Notes: a model not told the origin generated them from the letters alone. Positions 18,231-27,477 are shown, counted from the stretch's first letter. The stretch is 64,000 nucleotides of DNA from JBFMFB01 sp040752115 (GCA_040752115.1 JBFMFB010000001.1:124001-188000); one strand, 5' to 3'. Translations and numbers: made by a program.

Positions 18231-18300
18231 CAGGATTTCTCAGGATTTACAAAAACCCCTGAACATCCTGTCAATCCTGAAAAATTCTGTTAATCCTGTC
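18220..18300. repeat. Family-B inverted repeat (copy B2)
   Basis: Three CAGGATT-like words, a short loop, then four AATCCTG-like words. It overlaps the last codons of tyrA and ends 20 bp before aroA. Confidence 0.85.
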
Positions 18301-18320
18301 CGTTTTTTGGTTTGCTTCGA

Positions 18321-20273
18321 ATGGAATTCCTAGACCTCTACCCCGCTCTCGCCGCCCGCGGCACGGTACGCCTGCCCGGCTCGAAAAGCATTTCCAACCG
18401 CACCCTGCTGCTGGCGGCGCTCGCCACCGGCGCCACCGACATCCGCGACCTCCTCGCTTCCGACGATACCGACCGGATGCTGGATGCGCTGAAGCTCCTC
18501 GGCGTGCCCTATGAAAAAACCGGCCCCGACGATTACCGGGTCGAAGGCGTGAGCGGCGCGTTCCCGGTCAAGGAAGCGGACCTGTTCCTGGGCAACGCGG
18601 GCACGGCTTTTCGCCCGCTCACCGCTGCGCTGGCCCTGTCCAACGGACATTACAAGCTTTCCGGCGTACCGCGCATGCACGAGCGGCCGATCGGCGATCT
18701 GGTGGATGCACTGCGGCAACTGGGCGCGGACATCCGCTATCTCGGCAACGAGGGCTTTCCGCCGCTGGAAATCCTGCCCGCTACCATCCGGCCGGGGATG
18801 GCCAGGGTGCGGGGCGACGTCTCCAGCCAGTTTCTCACCGCCTTGCTGATGGCGCTGCCGCTGACCGGCAAGACCATGACCGTCGAAGTAATCGGCGAGC
18901 TCATTTCCAAACCCTACATCGAAATCACGCTGCAACTGATGGCCCGCTTCGGCGTGCGCGTCGAGCGCGAAGGCTGGCAGCGTTTCACCATCCCCGGCGG
19001 CCAATCCTACAAGAGCCCCGGCTCGATCTTCGTCGAGGGCGACGCCTCCTCGGCCTCCTACTTCCTCGCTGCCGGAGCCATCGGCGGCGGCCCGGTGCGG
19101 GTCGAAGGAGTAGGCAGAGCAAGCATCCAGGGCGACGTGCGCTTCGCCGATGCCCTGGCGCAAATGGGCGCCCGCATCGAAATGGGCGACAACTGGATCG
19201 AAGCGCGCGGCCCGGAATCCGGCAAGCTCAAAGCCCTCGACCTCGACTGCAACCACATTCCCGACGCCGCCATGACGCTGGCCGTCGCGGCCCTCTTCGC
19301 CGACGGCACCACCACCCTGCGCAACATCGCCAGCTGGCGGGTCAAGGAAACCGACCGCATCGCCGCCATGGCAGCCGAACTGCGCAAGGTCGGCGCGAGG
19401 GTGGAGGAAGGTGCGGATTTCATTCGGGTCACCCCGCCTCACCCCTCACCCCTCACTCCTCACGCCAGCATTGACACCTACGACGACCACCGTATGGCGA
19501 TGTGCTTTTCCCTGGTCTGCCTGGGCAATGTCCCGGTGCGCATCAACGACCCGAAATGCGTCGCCAAGACCTTTCCGGATTATTTCGAGCGGTTCGCCGG
19601 GATTCTCGAACGCGAGGGCGTGCCGGTCATCGCCATCGACGGCCCTTCCGCTTCCGGCAAGGGGACGGTAGCCGCCCTGGTGGCGAAAGAGTTGGGCTTC
19701 CATTTGCTCGACAGCGGTGCCCTCTACCGTCTCGTCGCGCTCGCCGCGAGCCGCGCCGGCATCGCGCTGGATGACGAGGCGGCGCTGGCGAAGCTGGCGC
19801 AGAACCTCGACGTGCACTTCGACGGCAGCGACATCTGGCTGGACGGCGGGAAGGTGGGCGAGGAGGTGCGCTCCGAGGCTTCTGGCGAAGGGGCCTCCAA
19901 AGTGGCCGCCCTTCCCGGGGTGCGCGCCGCGCTGCTCGATCGCCAGCGCGCCTTCCGTAAGGCTCCCGGCCTGGTTGCGGACGGCCGCGACATGGGCTCG
20001 GTGGTGTTTCCCGACGCGACGCTCAAGATATTTCTTACCGCGAGCGCCGAGGTGCGCGCCGAGCGCCGCTATAAACAGTTGATGGAAAAAGGAATGTGTG
20101 CTAAGCTTGATCAAATTTTGCAGGACATCCGGAACCGCGATGCGCGCGACAGTTCGCGCAGCGTGGCGCCCCTGCAGAAATGTGCGGATGCGAGCCTGCT
20201 CGACACCAGCAATCTCACCATCGCCGAAGCGGTGGCCGAAGTGCTGGACCGATACCGGGCGTTGCATTCGTAA
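18321..20273 (+). CDS. aroA-cmk: Fused EPSP synthase / cytidylate kinase
   Basis: A 650-residue fusion. Residues 1 to about 430 are EPSP synthase (LPGSKSISNRTLLLAALA, FLGNAGTAFRPL, DYSSQ-type VSSQFLTALLMALPL, KETDRI, DTYDDHRMAMCF). At about 438 it runs directly into cytidylate kinase (VIAIDGPSASGKGTVA P-loop, LLDSGALYRLVAL, VADGRDMGSVVFPDA, NRDARDSSR). The linker is nearly absent, as if two adjacent genes lost a stop. Such fusions are known in betaproteobacteria. A Pro/Ser/His-rich insert near residues 372-382 is coded by a GTGAGG-type repeat (19434-19466). The ATG at 18321 is preferred to the TTG three codons earlier. Confidence 0.95.
   Translation: MEFLDLYPALAARGTVRLPGSKSISNRTLLLAALATGATDIRDLLASDDTDRMLDALKLLGVPYEKTGPDDYRVEGVSGAFPVKEADLFLGNAGTAFRPLTAALALSNGHYKLSGVPRMHERPIGDLVDALRQLGADIRYLGNEGFPPLEILPATIRPGMARVRGDVSSQFLTALLMALPLTGKTMTVEVIGELISKPYIEITLQLMARFGVRVEREGWQRFTIPGGQSYKSPGSIFVEGDASSASYFLAAGAIGGGPVRVEGVGRASIQGDVRFADALAQMGARIEMGDNWIEARGPESGKLKALDLDCNHIPDAAMTLAVAALFADGTTTLRNIASWRVKETDRIAAMAAELRKVGARVEEGADFIRVTPPHPSPLTPHASIDTYDDHRMAMCFSLVCLGNVPVRINDPKCVAKTFPDYFERFAGILEREGVPVIAIDGPSASGKGTVAALVAKELGFHLLDSGALYRLVALAASRAGIALDDEAALAKLAQNLDVHFDGSDIWLDGGKVGEEVRSEASGEGASKVAALPGVRAALLDRQRAFRKAPGLVADGRDMGSVVFPDATLKIFLTASAEVRAERRYKQLMEKGMCAKLDQILQDIRNRDARDSSRSVAPLQKCADASLLDTSNLTIAEAVAEVLDRYRALHS
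19434..19466. repeat. GTGAGG-type repeat inside aroA (copy E1)
   Basis: On the minus strand a run of GTGAGG-like octamers (GTGAGGAGTGAGGGGTGAGG), similar to copy E2 at 26308. Translated on plus as PHPSPLTPHA between the conserved RVTPP and DTYDDH motifs. Confidence 0.65.
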
Positions 20274-20316
20274 AAAGGCGTCAAAAGTTTCAGGCAGTAC
20301 TTGACAGGTTTCCGCC

Positions 20317-20408
20317 CGCTGCGGCTCCGCAGCGCCCGGCACTCCTCCGCAGCACACTGTCCTCTGACTTCTGGCTTGTTCAATCAGCCCCGTCCCTTTT
20401 ACGACGGG
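20317..20408 (+). promoter_or_regulatory. rpsA leader with two stem-loops
   Basis: CGCTGCGG pairs with CCGCAGCG (20317-20334) and CCCGTC pairs with GACGGG (20389-20408), 21 bp before the rpsA ATG. S1 is known to repress its own mRNA through leader hairpins in E. coli; the same use here is inference. Confidence 0.4.
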
Positions 20409-20428
20409 ATATTTGAGTTTTTACTTTT

Positions 20429-22147
20429 ATGATTACTGCTTCCTCCACCCCTGAAAAACACGAAAGCTTTGCCGCCCTCTTCGAAGAGAGCCTGACTCGC
20501 CAGGAAATGCGCCAGGGCGAAGTGATCACCGCCGAAGTGGTGCATGTCGACAACGACAAGGTGATCGTCAACGCCGGCCTGAAATCCGAAAGCGTCATTC
20601 CTGCGGAAGAGTTCCGCAACGACATGGGCGAAATCGAGGTCAAGGTCGGCGATTTCGTCAGCGTCGCAATCGACGCGCTGGAAGACGGCTATGGCGCGAC
20701 CAAGCTGTCGCGTGAAAAAGCAAAGCGCATCGCTGCCTGGCAGGAGCTGGAGGGCGCCATGGAACAGGGTACGCTGGTGCAGGGCCTGATCAACGGCTCG
20801 GTGAAAGGCGGCCTGACCGTCATGGTGAACGGCATCCGCGCCTTCCTGCCCGGCTCGCTGGTGGATATCCGCCCGGTCAAGGACACCGCGCCGTATCAGG
20901 GCAAGCAACTGGAATTCAAGGTCATCAAGCTCGACCGCAAGCGCAACAACGTCGTAGTTTCCCGCCGCGCCGTGCTGGAAGCCACTCAGGGCGCGGAGCG
21001 CAAGGCGCTGCTGGAGAACCTGCGCGAAGGCGCGATCGTCAAGGGCATCGTCAAGAACATCACCGACTACGGCGCGTTTGTGGATCTGGGCGGCATCGAC
21101 GGCCTGCTGCACATCACCGACCTCGCCTGGCGCCGCGTCAAGCACCCGTCCGAAGTGCTGGCCGTGGGCGATGAAGTGGAAGCCAAGATCCTCAAGTTCG
21201 ACCAGGAGAAGAACCGCGTCTCCCTCGGCATCAAACAACTGGGCGACGATCCCTGGGTCAACCTGTCCCGCCGTTATCCGCAGGGCACCCGCCTGTTCGG
21301 CAAGGTGACCAACCTCACCGACTACGGTGCGTTCGTCGAAATCGAGCAAGGCATCGAGGGGCTGGTACACGTCTCCGAGATGGACTGGACCAACAAGAAC
21401 GTGCATCCCGCCAAGGTGGTGCAGGTCGGCGACGAAGTGGAAGTGATGATCCTGGAGATCGACGAAGAGCGCCGCCGCATTTCCCTCGGCATGAAGCAAT
21501 GCAAGCCCAACCCATGGGACGAGTTCGCCGCGACCCACAAGAAAGGCGACAAGGTGCGCGGCCAGATCAAGTCCATCACCGATTTCGGCGTCTTCATCGG
21601 CCTGCCCGGCGGCATCGACGGCCTGGTGCATCTGTCCGACCTGTCCTGGAACATGCCCGGCGAAGAAGCCGTGCGCAACTACAAGAAGGGCGACGAAGTC
21701 GAAGCCGTGGTATTGGCGATCGATGCGGAACGCGAGCGCATTTCCCTGGGCATCAAGCAGCTGGAAGGCGACCCCTTCAACAACTACGTTTCCACCCATG
21801 ACAAGGGCAGCATCGTCAAGGGCGTGGTGAAGAGCATCGACGCCAAGGGCGCCACCATCACCCTGGACGGCGAAGTCGAAGGCTACTTGCGCGCCTCCGA
21901 AGTCTCCCGCGACCGGGTCGAAGACATCCGCACCCATCTCAAGGAAGGGGACGAAGTCGAGACCAAAATCATTGCCGTCGACCGCAAGAACCGCAACATC
22001 AGCCTGTCCATCAAGGCCAAGGACATGGCGGATGAATCCGAAGCGATGCAGAAGATGGCCAGTGAGCAAAGCGCGGCCAGCGCCGGCACCACCAACTTGG
22101 GAGCCCTGCTGAAGGCCAAATTGGACGTGAAGAATACCGGCCAATAA
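20429..22147 (+). CDS. rpsA: 30S ribosomal protein S1
   Basis: 572 residues with six S1-type OB repeats: two N-terminal ribosome-binding (VITAEVVHVDNDKVIVNAG; TLVQGLINGSVKGGLTVMV) and four RNA-binding ones (GIVKNITDYGAFVDLGG; GKVTNLTDYGAFVEIEQ; GQIKSITDFGVFIGLPG; GVVKSIDAKGATITLDG). It binds mRNA leaders and helps start translation. The cmk-rpsA-ihfB order is conserved across proteobacteria. Length is normal. Confidence 0.98.
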   Translation: MITASSTPEKHESFAALFEESLTRQEMRQGEVITAEVVHVDNDKVIVNAGLKSESVIPAEEFRNDMGEIEVKVGDFVSVAIDALEDGYGATKLSREKAKRIAAWQELEGAMEQGTLVQGLINGSVKGGLTVMVNGIRAFLPGSLVDIRPVKDTAPYQGKQLEFKVIKLDRKRNNVVVSRRAVLEATQGAERKALLENLREGAIVKGIVKNITDYGAFVDLGGIDGLLHITDLAWRRVKHPSEVLAVGDEVEAKILKFDQEKNRVSLGIKQLGDDPWVNLSRRYPQGTRLFGKVTNLTDYGAFVEIEQGIEGLVHVSEMDWTNKNVHPAKVVQVGDEVEVMILEIDEERRRISLGMKQCKPNPWDEFAATHKKGDKVRGQIKSITDFGVFIGLPGGIDGLVHLSDLSWNMPGEEAVRNYKKGDEVEAVVLAIDAERERISLGIKQLEGDPFNNYVSTHDKGSIVKGVVKSIDAKGATITLDGEVEGYLRASEVSRDRVEDIRTHLKEGDEVETKIIAVDRKNRNISLSIKAKDMADESEAMQKMASEQSAASAGTTNLGALLKAKLDVKNTGQ

Positions 22148-22179
22148 CCTTTACGGGCATCTTGAGCGAAGGATGGTTC

Positions 22180-22473
22180 ATGACAAAATCTGAGCTGATT
22201 AACAAGTTGGCGGCGCGCTATCCCCAGCTGGTGGCCAAGGACGCGGAACTTGCGGTCAAAACGGTCCTGGAAGCGATGTCGAGCAGCCTGGCAAAAGGAC
22301 AGCGCATCGAGATCCGGGGGTTCGGCAGTTTCAGCCTGAACTACCGCCCCCCGCGTATCGGGCGCAATCCCAAAACCGGCGGCAAGGTCAACGTGCCGGC
22401 CAAATACGTTCCGCATTTCAAGGCCGGCAAGGAGCTGAGGGAACGGGTGGATACCCTGGCTAACCCGGCCTAA
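22180..22473 (+). CDS. ihfB: Integration host factor subunit beta
   Basis: 97-residue DNA-bending protein of the HU/IHF family, forming a heterodimer with IhfA. The DNA-intercalating arm is GRNPKTGG preceded by RIEIRGFGSFSL. The ATG at 22180 with GAAGGA upstream is chosen over a TTG six codons earlier. It is followed by a strong terminator at 22506. Confidence 0.97.
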   Translation: MTKSELINKLAARYPQLVAKDAELAVKTVLEAMSSSLAKGQRIEIRGFGSFSLNYRPPRIGRNPKTGGKVNVPAKYVPHFKAGKELRERVDTLANPA

Positions 22474-22505
22474 CCGGCACGCTTCCTTCAACGCCGGATG
22501 AATAT

Positions 22506-22541
22506 GGCGGCATTATCGCAAGATCGTGCCGCCTTTTTTTT
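22506..22541 (+). terminator. Rho-independent terminator after ihfB
   Basis: GGCGGCA pairs with TGCCGCC round a 14-nt loop, followed by eight T. Closes the rpsA-ihfB transcript. Confidence 0.93.
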
Positions 22542-22558
22542 CCACGGACAAAGCGAAA

Positions 22559-22864
22559 ATGCGCTACCTCTTCTGGCCGTTCGGCATCGTGCTGTTTTTG
22601 CTGGCGCTGGGCTTCGCCGTCAAGAACGGCGAGCCGGTCACGCTCTACTATTACCTCGGCTACCAATGGCGAGCGCCGCTGGTGCTGATCATCCTCGCAT
22701 TCTTTTGCGCCGGGGTGGTTTCCGGCATTGTCGCCTCCCTCGGGCTAATTTTCAGACAGCGGCGGGAGCTGCTGGCGGTGCGGCGCGAGCTGCGTAGCAA
22801 GGCGCAGGCGGCAGAAAAACGGCGCTCCGCTGCCGAAGCGGCCGTTTCCGAGCAGAAAACCTGA
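22559..22864 (+). CDS. lapA: Lipopolysaccharide assembly protein A domain protein
   Basis: 101 residues: two membrane helices (about 4-22 and 42-65), a periplasmic hairpin between them (NGEPVTLYYYLG) and a cytoplasmic coiled-coil tail rich in Arg, Glu and Ala. This is the LapA/YciS pattern. It works with LapB in regulated turnover of LpxC and hence LPS level. The ATG at 22559 is chosen; the GTG upstream lies in the terminator. The next gene, lapB, starts 12 bp later. Confidence 0.9.
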   Translation: MRYLFWPFGIVLFLLALGFAVKNGEPVTLYYYLGYQWRAPLVLIILAFFCAGVVSGIVASLGLIFRQRRELLAVRRELRSKAQAAEKRRSAAEAAVSEQKT

Positions 22865-22876
22865 TACCGGCGCGGC

Positions 22877-24055
22877 ATGGAATTCGAATATTGGTGGCTG
22901 CTGGCATTCCCGCTGTTCTTCAGCCTGGGCTGGCTGGCGGCGCGGGTTGACATCCAGCACCTGCTGTCGGAATCGCGCAGCTTGCCCGCATCCTACATCG
23001 AAGGACTGAACTTCCTCCTCAACGAGCAGCCGGACAAGGCGATCGAAGCCTTCGTCGAGGTGGCCAAGGCCGACACCGAAACGGTGGAGCTCAATTTCGC
23101 GCTGGGCGGCCTATTCCGGCGCCGCGGCGAAGTGGAGCGGGCGATCCGCATGCACCAGAACCTGGTCGAACGCGCCGATCTCGATGGCGAGAAGCGGCAG
23201 CTCGCGCTGTTCGAGTTGGGCCAGGATTATCTCAAGGCAGGGCTGCTCGACCGCGCTGAACAGATCTTCAGCGGCTTGCGTAATACCCCTCATGACATTC
23301 CGGCATCGAAATTCCTGCTGGAAATCTATGAACTGGAAAAGGATTGGCACAACGCCATCCGCATCGCGCAGCAGCTCGCGACGACCGCACCCGGCCACTC
23401 CTGGCAGAAAGAAATTGCGCAGTTCCATTGCGAACTGGCCGTGGGCGAAAGCGCCCACTCCGATCTGGATGCCGCTCGCAAGCACCTTGATGCTGCGCTT
23501 TCGGTTTACCGCGACTGCGCGCGCGCCAACCTGCTGCTGGGCGATCTCGAGGCGGCGGAAAACCGGCACGAGACCGCCATCCACTACTGGAAGCGGATCG
23601 AAACCCAGAACCCGGCCTACCTGCCGCTCGTGGCGGAGCGGCTGCTGGCCAGCCACCGCGCCCTGGGGCGGGCGGCTGACGGACTTGCCCTGCTGCGCAG
23701 CTATCTCACCAAATACGCCTCGGTGGATATTCTCAACACGGTATTCCAGACCGAGCTCGAACTGGAAGGCGCGCATGCCGCTTACCGCATGGTGCGCGAC
23801 GAGCTGCGGCGCAATCCCTCGCTGCGGGGCCTGGACAAGCTGCTCGAAGCGCAGTTGATCGAAGCGCCCGCAGAGCGCAGGCAGGACATGCAGTTGATCA
23901 AGAACCTGATTCATCAGCACAGCCAGCGGCTCACCCTGTACGGCTGCGAAAACTGCGGCTTCAAGGCAAAGCAGTTCCACTGGCGCTGCCCGGCCTGCGG
24001 TGGCTGGGAAACCTTCCCGCCCAAGCGGCGCGAAGAACTTGAATCGTTGGCGTGA
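22877..24055 (+). CDS. lapB: Lipopolysaccharide assembly protein B (YciM)
   Basis: 392 residues: N-terminal membrane anchor (about 4-22), nine or so TPR-like helices (AIEAFVEVAKADTETVELNFALG and following) and a C-terminal rubredoxin-type metal site with C357-x2-C360 and C371-x2-C374. In E. coli it acts as adaptor for FtsH degradation of LpxC and links to LPS transport. The lapA-lapB pair and the heptose genes downstream make an envelope-LPS theme in this stretch. Confidence 0.95.
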   Translation: MEFEYWWLLAFPLFFSLGWLAARVDIQHLLSESRSLPASYIEGLNFLLNEQPDKAIEAFVEVAKADTETVELNFALGGLFRRRGEVERAIRMHQNLVERADLDGEKRQLALFELGQDYLKAGLLDRAEQIFSGLRNTPHDIPASKFLLEIYELEKDWHNAIRIAQQLATTAPGHSWQKEIAQFHCELAVGESAHSDLDAARKHLDAALSVYRDCARANLLLGDLEAAENRHETAIHYWKRIETQNPAYLPLVAERLLASHRALGRAADGLALLRSYLTKYASVDILNTVFQTELELEGAHAAYRMVRDELRRNPSLRGLDKLLEAQLIEAPAERRQDMQLIKNLIHQHSQRLTLYGCENCGFKAKQFHWRCPACGGWETFPPKRREELESLA

Positions 24056-24073
24056 AACCGGAAAAACGTTTAA

Positions 24074-24237
24074 CCACGAATGACACGAATAAGCACGAAT
24101 GCACACGAATGTCCAAGAATAATCCCGACGTTACTCATGGGACCGTGCTCACTTGATGCCTGGATGGCATGCTGCAAATCGGCCGCACTTCATTGTTCTT
24201 ATTTGTGTTCATTCGTGCTTATTCGTGTCATTCGTGG
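24074..24237. repeat. Family-A inverted repeat (copy A3, long loop)
   Basis: Four ACGAAT words, the same roughly 75-bp loop as A1 and A7 (shared words TACTCATGG and CTGCAAATCGGCCGCACTTC), then four ATTCGTG words. It fills the gap between lapB and pyrF. Confidence 0.87.
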
Positions 24238-24266
24238 TGAAGTGCCGGTCTTAGGATAAAAACAAT

Positions 24267-24983
24267 ATGCACAGTAACGACCCCAAAATCATCGTCGCGC
24301 TGGACTACGCCGATGCGAAATCCGCCGCTGCCCTGGCCGCCCGGCTCGACCCGGGGCTGTGCCGCCTGAAAGTGGGCAAGGAGCTGTTCACCGCCGCGGG
24401 CCCGGCCTTCGTCGAACAGTTGGCGGCAAAGAATTTCGAGGTGTTTCTCGACCTGAAATTCCACGACATTCCCCACACCGTCGCCCAGGCGTGCAGGGCA
24501 GCCGCCGGGCTGGGCGTATGGATGCTCAATGTGCATGCACTGGGGGGGCGTGCTATGATGAGCGCCGCCCGCGAGGCGCTTGACGGCCTGGATCGTCAGC
24601 CCAAGCTGATCGCCGTCACCGTACTCACCAGCATGGGGCGCCCCGACCTTCAGGAACTGGGCATCGCGGAGGAACCGCAGGATCTGGTGCTGCGCCTGGC
24701 GAGGCTGGCCGCGGCCTGCGGCCTCGACGGCGTGGTTTGCTCGGCCCAGGAAGCGGGCCTGCTGCGGCGGGAAATCGGCCCGCGCTTTTGCCTGGTGACG
24801 CCCGGCATCCGCCCCGCACAAGCCAACCGGGACGATCAGACCCGGATCATGACGCCGGCGCAGGCGCTCGCCGCCGGATCGGACTACCTGGTGATCGGCC
24901 GGCCGATCACCCAGGCGCCGGACCCGCTCGCCGCTCTGCAGGCGATCCGGCAAGAAATCGCAACCTTTGGAGAAATAAATTGA
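24267..24983 (+). CDS. pyrF: Orotidine 5'-phosphate decarboxylase
   Basis: Last step of UMP synthesis, 238 residues in a TIM barrel. Catalytic tetrad in DLKFHDIPHTV; N-terminal IIVALDY and C-terminal VTPGIRPAQANRDDQTRI and YLVIGRPIT phosphate-binding loop are typical. Its TGA overlaps the TTG start of ugd, and LapB-PyrF adjacency is common in proteobacteria. Confidence 0.97.
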   Translation: MHSNDPKIIVALDYADAKSAAALAARLDPGLCRLKVGKELFTAAGPAFVEQLAAKNFEVFLDLKFHDIPHTVAQACRAAAGLGVWMLNVHALGGRAMMSAAREALDGLDRQPKLIAVTVLTSMGRPDLQELGIAEEPQDLVLRLARLAAACGLDGVVCSAQEAGLLRREIGPRFCLVTPGIRPAQANRDDQTRIMTPAQALAAGSDYLVIGRPITQAPDPLAALQAIRQEIATFGEIN

Positions 24984-26302
24984 AGATCAGCATCATCGGC
25001 ACCGGCTACGTCGGCCTGGTCACCGGCACCTGTCTGGCAGAGGTGGGCAACGACGTCATATGCCTCGACGTGGACGCCAACAAGATCGCCATCCTGAAGC
25101 GGGGCGGCATCCCCATCTACGAGCCGGGGCTGGAGGACATGGTGAAGCGCAACGTGGCGGCCGGCCGCCTGCGCTTCACCACAGATATCGAGGAAAGCGC
25201 TGCCCACGGCGCGATCCAGTTCATCGCGGTGGGCACCCCGCCCGACGAGGACGGCTCGGCCGACCTGCAGTACGTGGTGGCGGCGGCGCGCGGCATCGGC
25301 AAGCATATGAGCGACTATCGCGTGATCGTGGACAAATCCACGGTGCCGGTCGGCACCGCCGACAAGGTGCGCGCCGCGGTGCAGGAAGAGCTGGACAGAC
25401 GCGGCGCGAAAATCCCATTCAGCGTCGTTTCCAATCCGGAATTCCTCAAGGAAGGCGCGGCGGTGGAGGATTTCATGCGCCCCGACCGGATCGTGATCGG
25501 CACCGACGACGCTCGCGCCGTCGAGCTGATGCGCGCCCTGTACGCGCCGTTCCAGCGCAACCACGAGCGCATCATCGCCATGGACATCAAGTCCGCCGAG
25601 CTCACCAAATACGCGGCCAACGCCATGCTGGCGACCCGCATTTCGTTCATGAACGAGCTCGCCAACCTGGCGGAAAAGCTCGGTGCGGACATCGAGCACG
25701 TGCGCCAGGGGATCGGCTCCGACCCGCGCATCGGCTACCACTTCCTCTATCCGGGCTGCGGCTACGGCGGCTCCTGCTTCCCCAAGGACGTGCAGGCGCT
25801 GCAGCGCACTGCCCGCGCAAGCGGCGTGGAGCTGCAGGTGCTGAAGGCGGTGGAAGAGGTCAACGACCGCCAGAAAGAAATCCTGCTCGACAAGATCACC
25901 GCCCGCTTCGGCGAGAATCTGGCCGGCCGCCGCTTCGCGCTGTGGGGGCTGGCATTCAAGCCGAACACCGACGACATGCGCGAGGCGCCCAGCCGCGTGA
26001 TCATGGAAGGGCTGTGGGCGCGCGGCGCCACCGTCGCCGCCTACGACCCGGCCGCGATGCATGAAACACGGCGCATCTACGGCGACGAACCCCGGCTGAA
26101 GCTGGTGGATTCCCCTATGGCCGCCCTCGAAGGCGCGGATGCCCTGGCCATCGTCACCGAATGGAAGGAATTCCGCGCCCCGGATTTCGAGGCGATCCGG
26201 GAACAGCTCAAATCCCCCGTGATCTTCGACGGCCGCAATCTGTACGAACCGAAGATGGTGCGGGAAGCCGGGCTGGAATATTTGCCGATCGGCAGATTGT
26301 GA
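24980..26302 (+). CDS. ugd: UDP-glucose 6-dehydrogenase
   Basis: Oxidises UDP-glucose to UDP-glucuronate for surface polysaccharide or LPS core, 440 residues. NAD fold ISIIGTGYVGLVTGTCLAEVG; nucleophile Cys266 in GYGGSCFPKDVQAL; central FMNELANLAEKLGAD; C-terminal GLAFKPNTDDMREAPS. TTG start at 24980, overlapping the pyrF stop, with a GGAG Shine-Dalgarno 8 bp upstream. Confidence 0.96.
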   Translation: MKISIIGTGYVGLVTGTCLAEVGNDVICLDVDANKIAILKRGGIPIYEPGLEDMVKRNVAAGRLRFTTDIEESAAHGAIQFIAVGTPPDEDGSADLQYVVAAARGIGKHMSDYRVIVDKSTVPVGTADKVRAAVQEELDRRGAKIPFSVVSNPEFLKEGAAVEDFMRPDRIVIGTDDARAVELMRALYAPFQRNHERIIAMDIKSAELTKYAANAMLATRISFMNELANLAEKLGADIEHVRQGIGSDPRIGYHFLYPGCGYGGSCFPKDVQALQRTARASGVELQVLKAVEEVNDRQKEILLDKITARFGENLAGRRFALWGLAFKPNTDDMREAPSRVIMEGLWARGATVAAYDPAAMHETRRIYGDEPRLKLVDSPMAALEGADALAIVTEWKEFRAPDFEAIREQLKSPVIFDGRNLYEPKMVREAGLEYLPIGRL

Positions 26303-26307
26303 TTTTT

Positions 26308-26337
26308 GTGAGGTGTGAGGCGTGAAGGGTGAGGAGT
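26308..26337. repeat. GTGAGG-type repeat (copy E2) at the hldA start
   Basis: A run of GTGAGG-like words (GTGAGGTGTGAGGCGTGAAG). The GTG start codon of the next gene falls inside it. Confidence 0.55.
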
Positions 26338-27248
26338 TAAGGAACGCGCGCGTTCTGGTGGTCGGCGATGTCATGCTGGACCGCTACTGGTTCGGCGACG
26401 TCAGCCGCATTTCGCCCGAAGCGCCGGTGCCGGTGGTGAAGATCGACCGCATCGAAGAGCGCCCCGGCGGCGCGGCCAACGTCGCGCGCAACGCCGCATC
26501 GCTGGGCGCGCGGGTATCGCTGCTGTCGGTCACCGGCACCGACGAGGCCGGCGGCCGAATTGCGGAGCTGGTGCGCGAAGAAGGCGTCGCCACCGTCATG
26601 CACCGCGATGAGACCGTCGCCACCACCATCAAGCTACGCGTCATCGGCCGCCAGCAGCAACTGCTGCGCATCGATTTCGAAACCGCCCCCAGCCACGAAG
26701 TGCTGCTGTCCAAGCTGGCGGATTTCGAGACCATGCTGGCCGACACCGACGTCGTGATCATGTCCGATTACGGCAAGGGCGGGCTCACCCATATCGAGCG
26801 CATGATCGAACTCGCCAACGCCGCCGGGAAGCCGGTGCTGGTCGATCCGAAAGGCGACGACTATGCGCGCTACCACAACGCCACCCTGCTCACCCCCAAC
26901 CGCAGCGAATTCCGCGAAGTCGCCGGCAGGTGGAAAAGCGAGGAAGAGCTGGAAGCCAAAGCCCGGACGCTATGCCGGGAACTCAACCTCGACGCGCTGC
27001 TCGTCACCCGCAGCGAGGAAGGCATGAGCCTCTACCGGAAGCACGAAACGCTGCACGAGCCGGCGCAGGCGCGCGAAGTGTACGACGTCAGCGGCGCGGG
27101 CGACACCGTGATCGCCACCCTGGCCGTGATGCTGGCAGCCGGCGCCGACCTGCCGGAAGCGGTGCGCCTCGCCAACCGCGCCGCCGGCATCGTCGTCGGC
27201 AAGCTCGGCACGGCGGTGGTGCACCGGGAAGAATTGTTTGGCGGGTAA
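26322..27248 (+). CDS. rfaE1: D-glycero-beta-D-manno-heptose-7-phosphate kinase
   Basis: Heptose kinase half of HldE as a free-standing protein, 308 residues, PfkB fold. Motifs are RPGGAANVARNAASLGA near the N terminus and the catalytic DVSGAGDTVIATLAV near the C terminus. The adenylyltransferase half (RfaE2) is not attached and not in this window. The GTG start is within a GTGAGG repeat; the first few residues (KGEEL) may be repeat-derived. It feeds ADP-heptose synthesis together with hldD downstream. Confidence 0.94.
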   Translation: MKGEELRNARVLVVGDVMLDRYWFGDVSRISPEAPVPVVKIDRIEERPGGAANVARNAASLGARVSLLSVTGTDEAGGRIAELVREEGVATVMHRDETVATTIKLRVIGRQQQLLRIDFETAPSHEVLLSKLADFETMLADTDVVIMSDYGKGGLTHIERMIELANAAGKPVLVDPKGDDYARYHNATLLTPNRSEFREVAGRWKSEEELEAKARTLCRELNLDALLVTRSEEGMSLYRKHETLHEPAQAREVYDVSGAGDTVIATLAVMLAAGADLPEAVRLANRAAGIVVGKLGTAVVHREELFGG

Positions 27249-27260
27249 GGGAAAAAAATA

Positions 27261-27361
27261 GACAGGATTAACAGGATTGTTCAGGATTTCCAGGATTCGA
27301 GCTGCGGGTAAATTCGCCCCCCACCATCCTGTTAATCCTGCGAAATCCTGTTAATCCTGTC
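27261..27361. repeat. Family-B inverted repeat (copy B3)
   Basis: Four CAGGATT-like words facing four AATCCTG-like words with a short loop, between rfaE1 and hldD. Confidence 0.86.
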
Positions 27362-27382
27362 CATTAACATCAAGGAACGACC

Positions 27383-27475
27383 ATGTATACCATCGTCACG
27401 GGAGCAGCCAGTTTTAGCTCCGGCATAACGCGCATTCGCGCATTAGCCTTCACTGAAACCGGCCGGGAAATTTGA
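27383..27475 (+). pseudogene. Duplicated 5' end of hldD split by repeat D (30-codon relic or leader ORF)
   Basis: ATGTATACCATCGTCACGGG at 27383 nearly copies the true hldD start at 27478 (ATGTATATCATTGTTACGGG). The copy keeps frame MYTIVTGAA for nine codons and then runs into repeat D (27411-27459), ending in TGA at 27475, two bases before the real ATG. It has its own Shine-Dalgarno (AAGGAACGACC). It may be translated as a 30-residue leader coupled to hldD, or may be an insertion scar. Confidence 0.75.
27411..27459 (+). repeat. Repeat D (copy 1)
   Basis: GTTTTAGCTCCGGCATAACG, then CGCATTAGCCTTCACTGAAA; matches copy 2 at 61420. The core GGCxTAA...GCGC...TTAGCC forms a hairpin. Confidence 0.75.
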
Positions 27476-27477
27476 CC

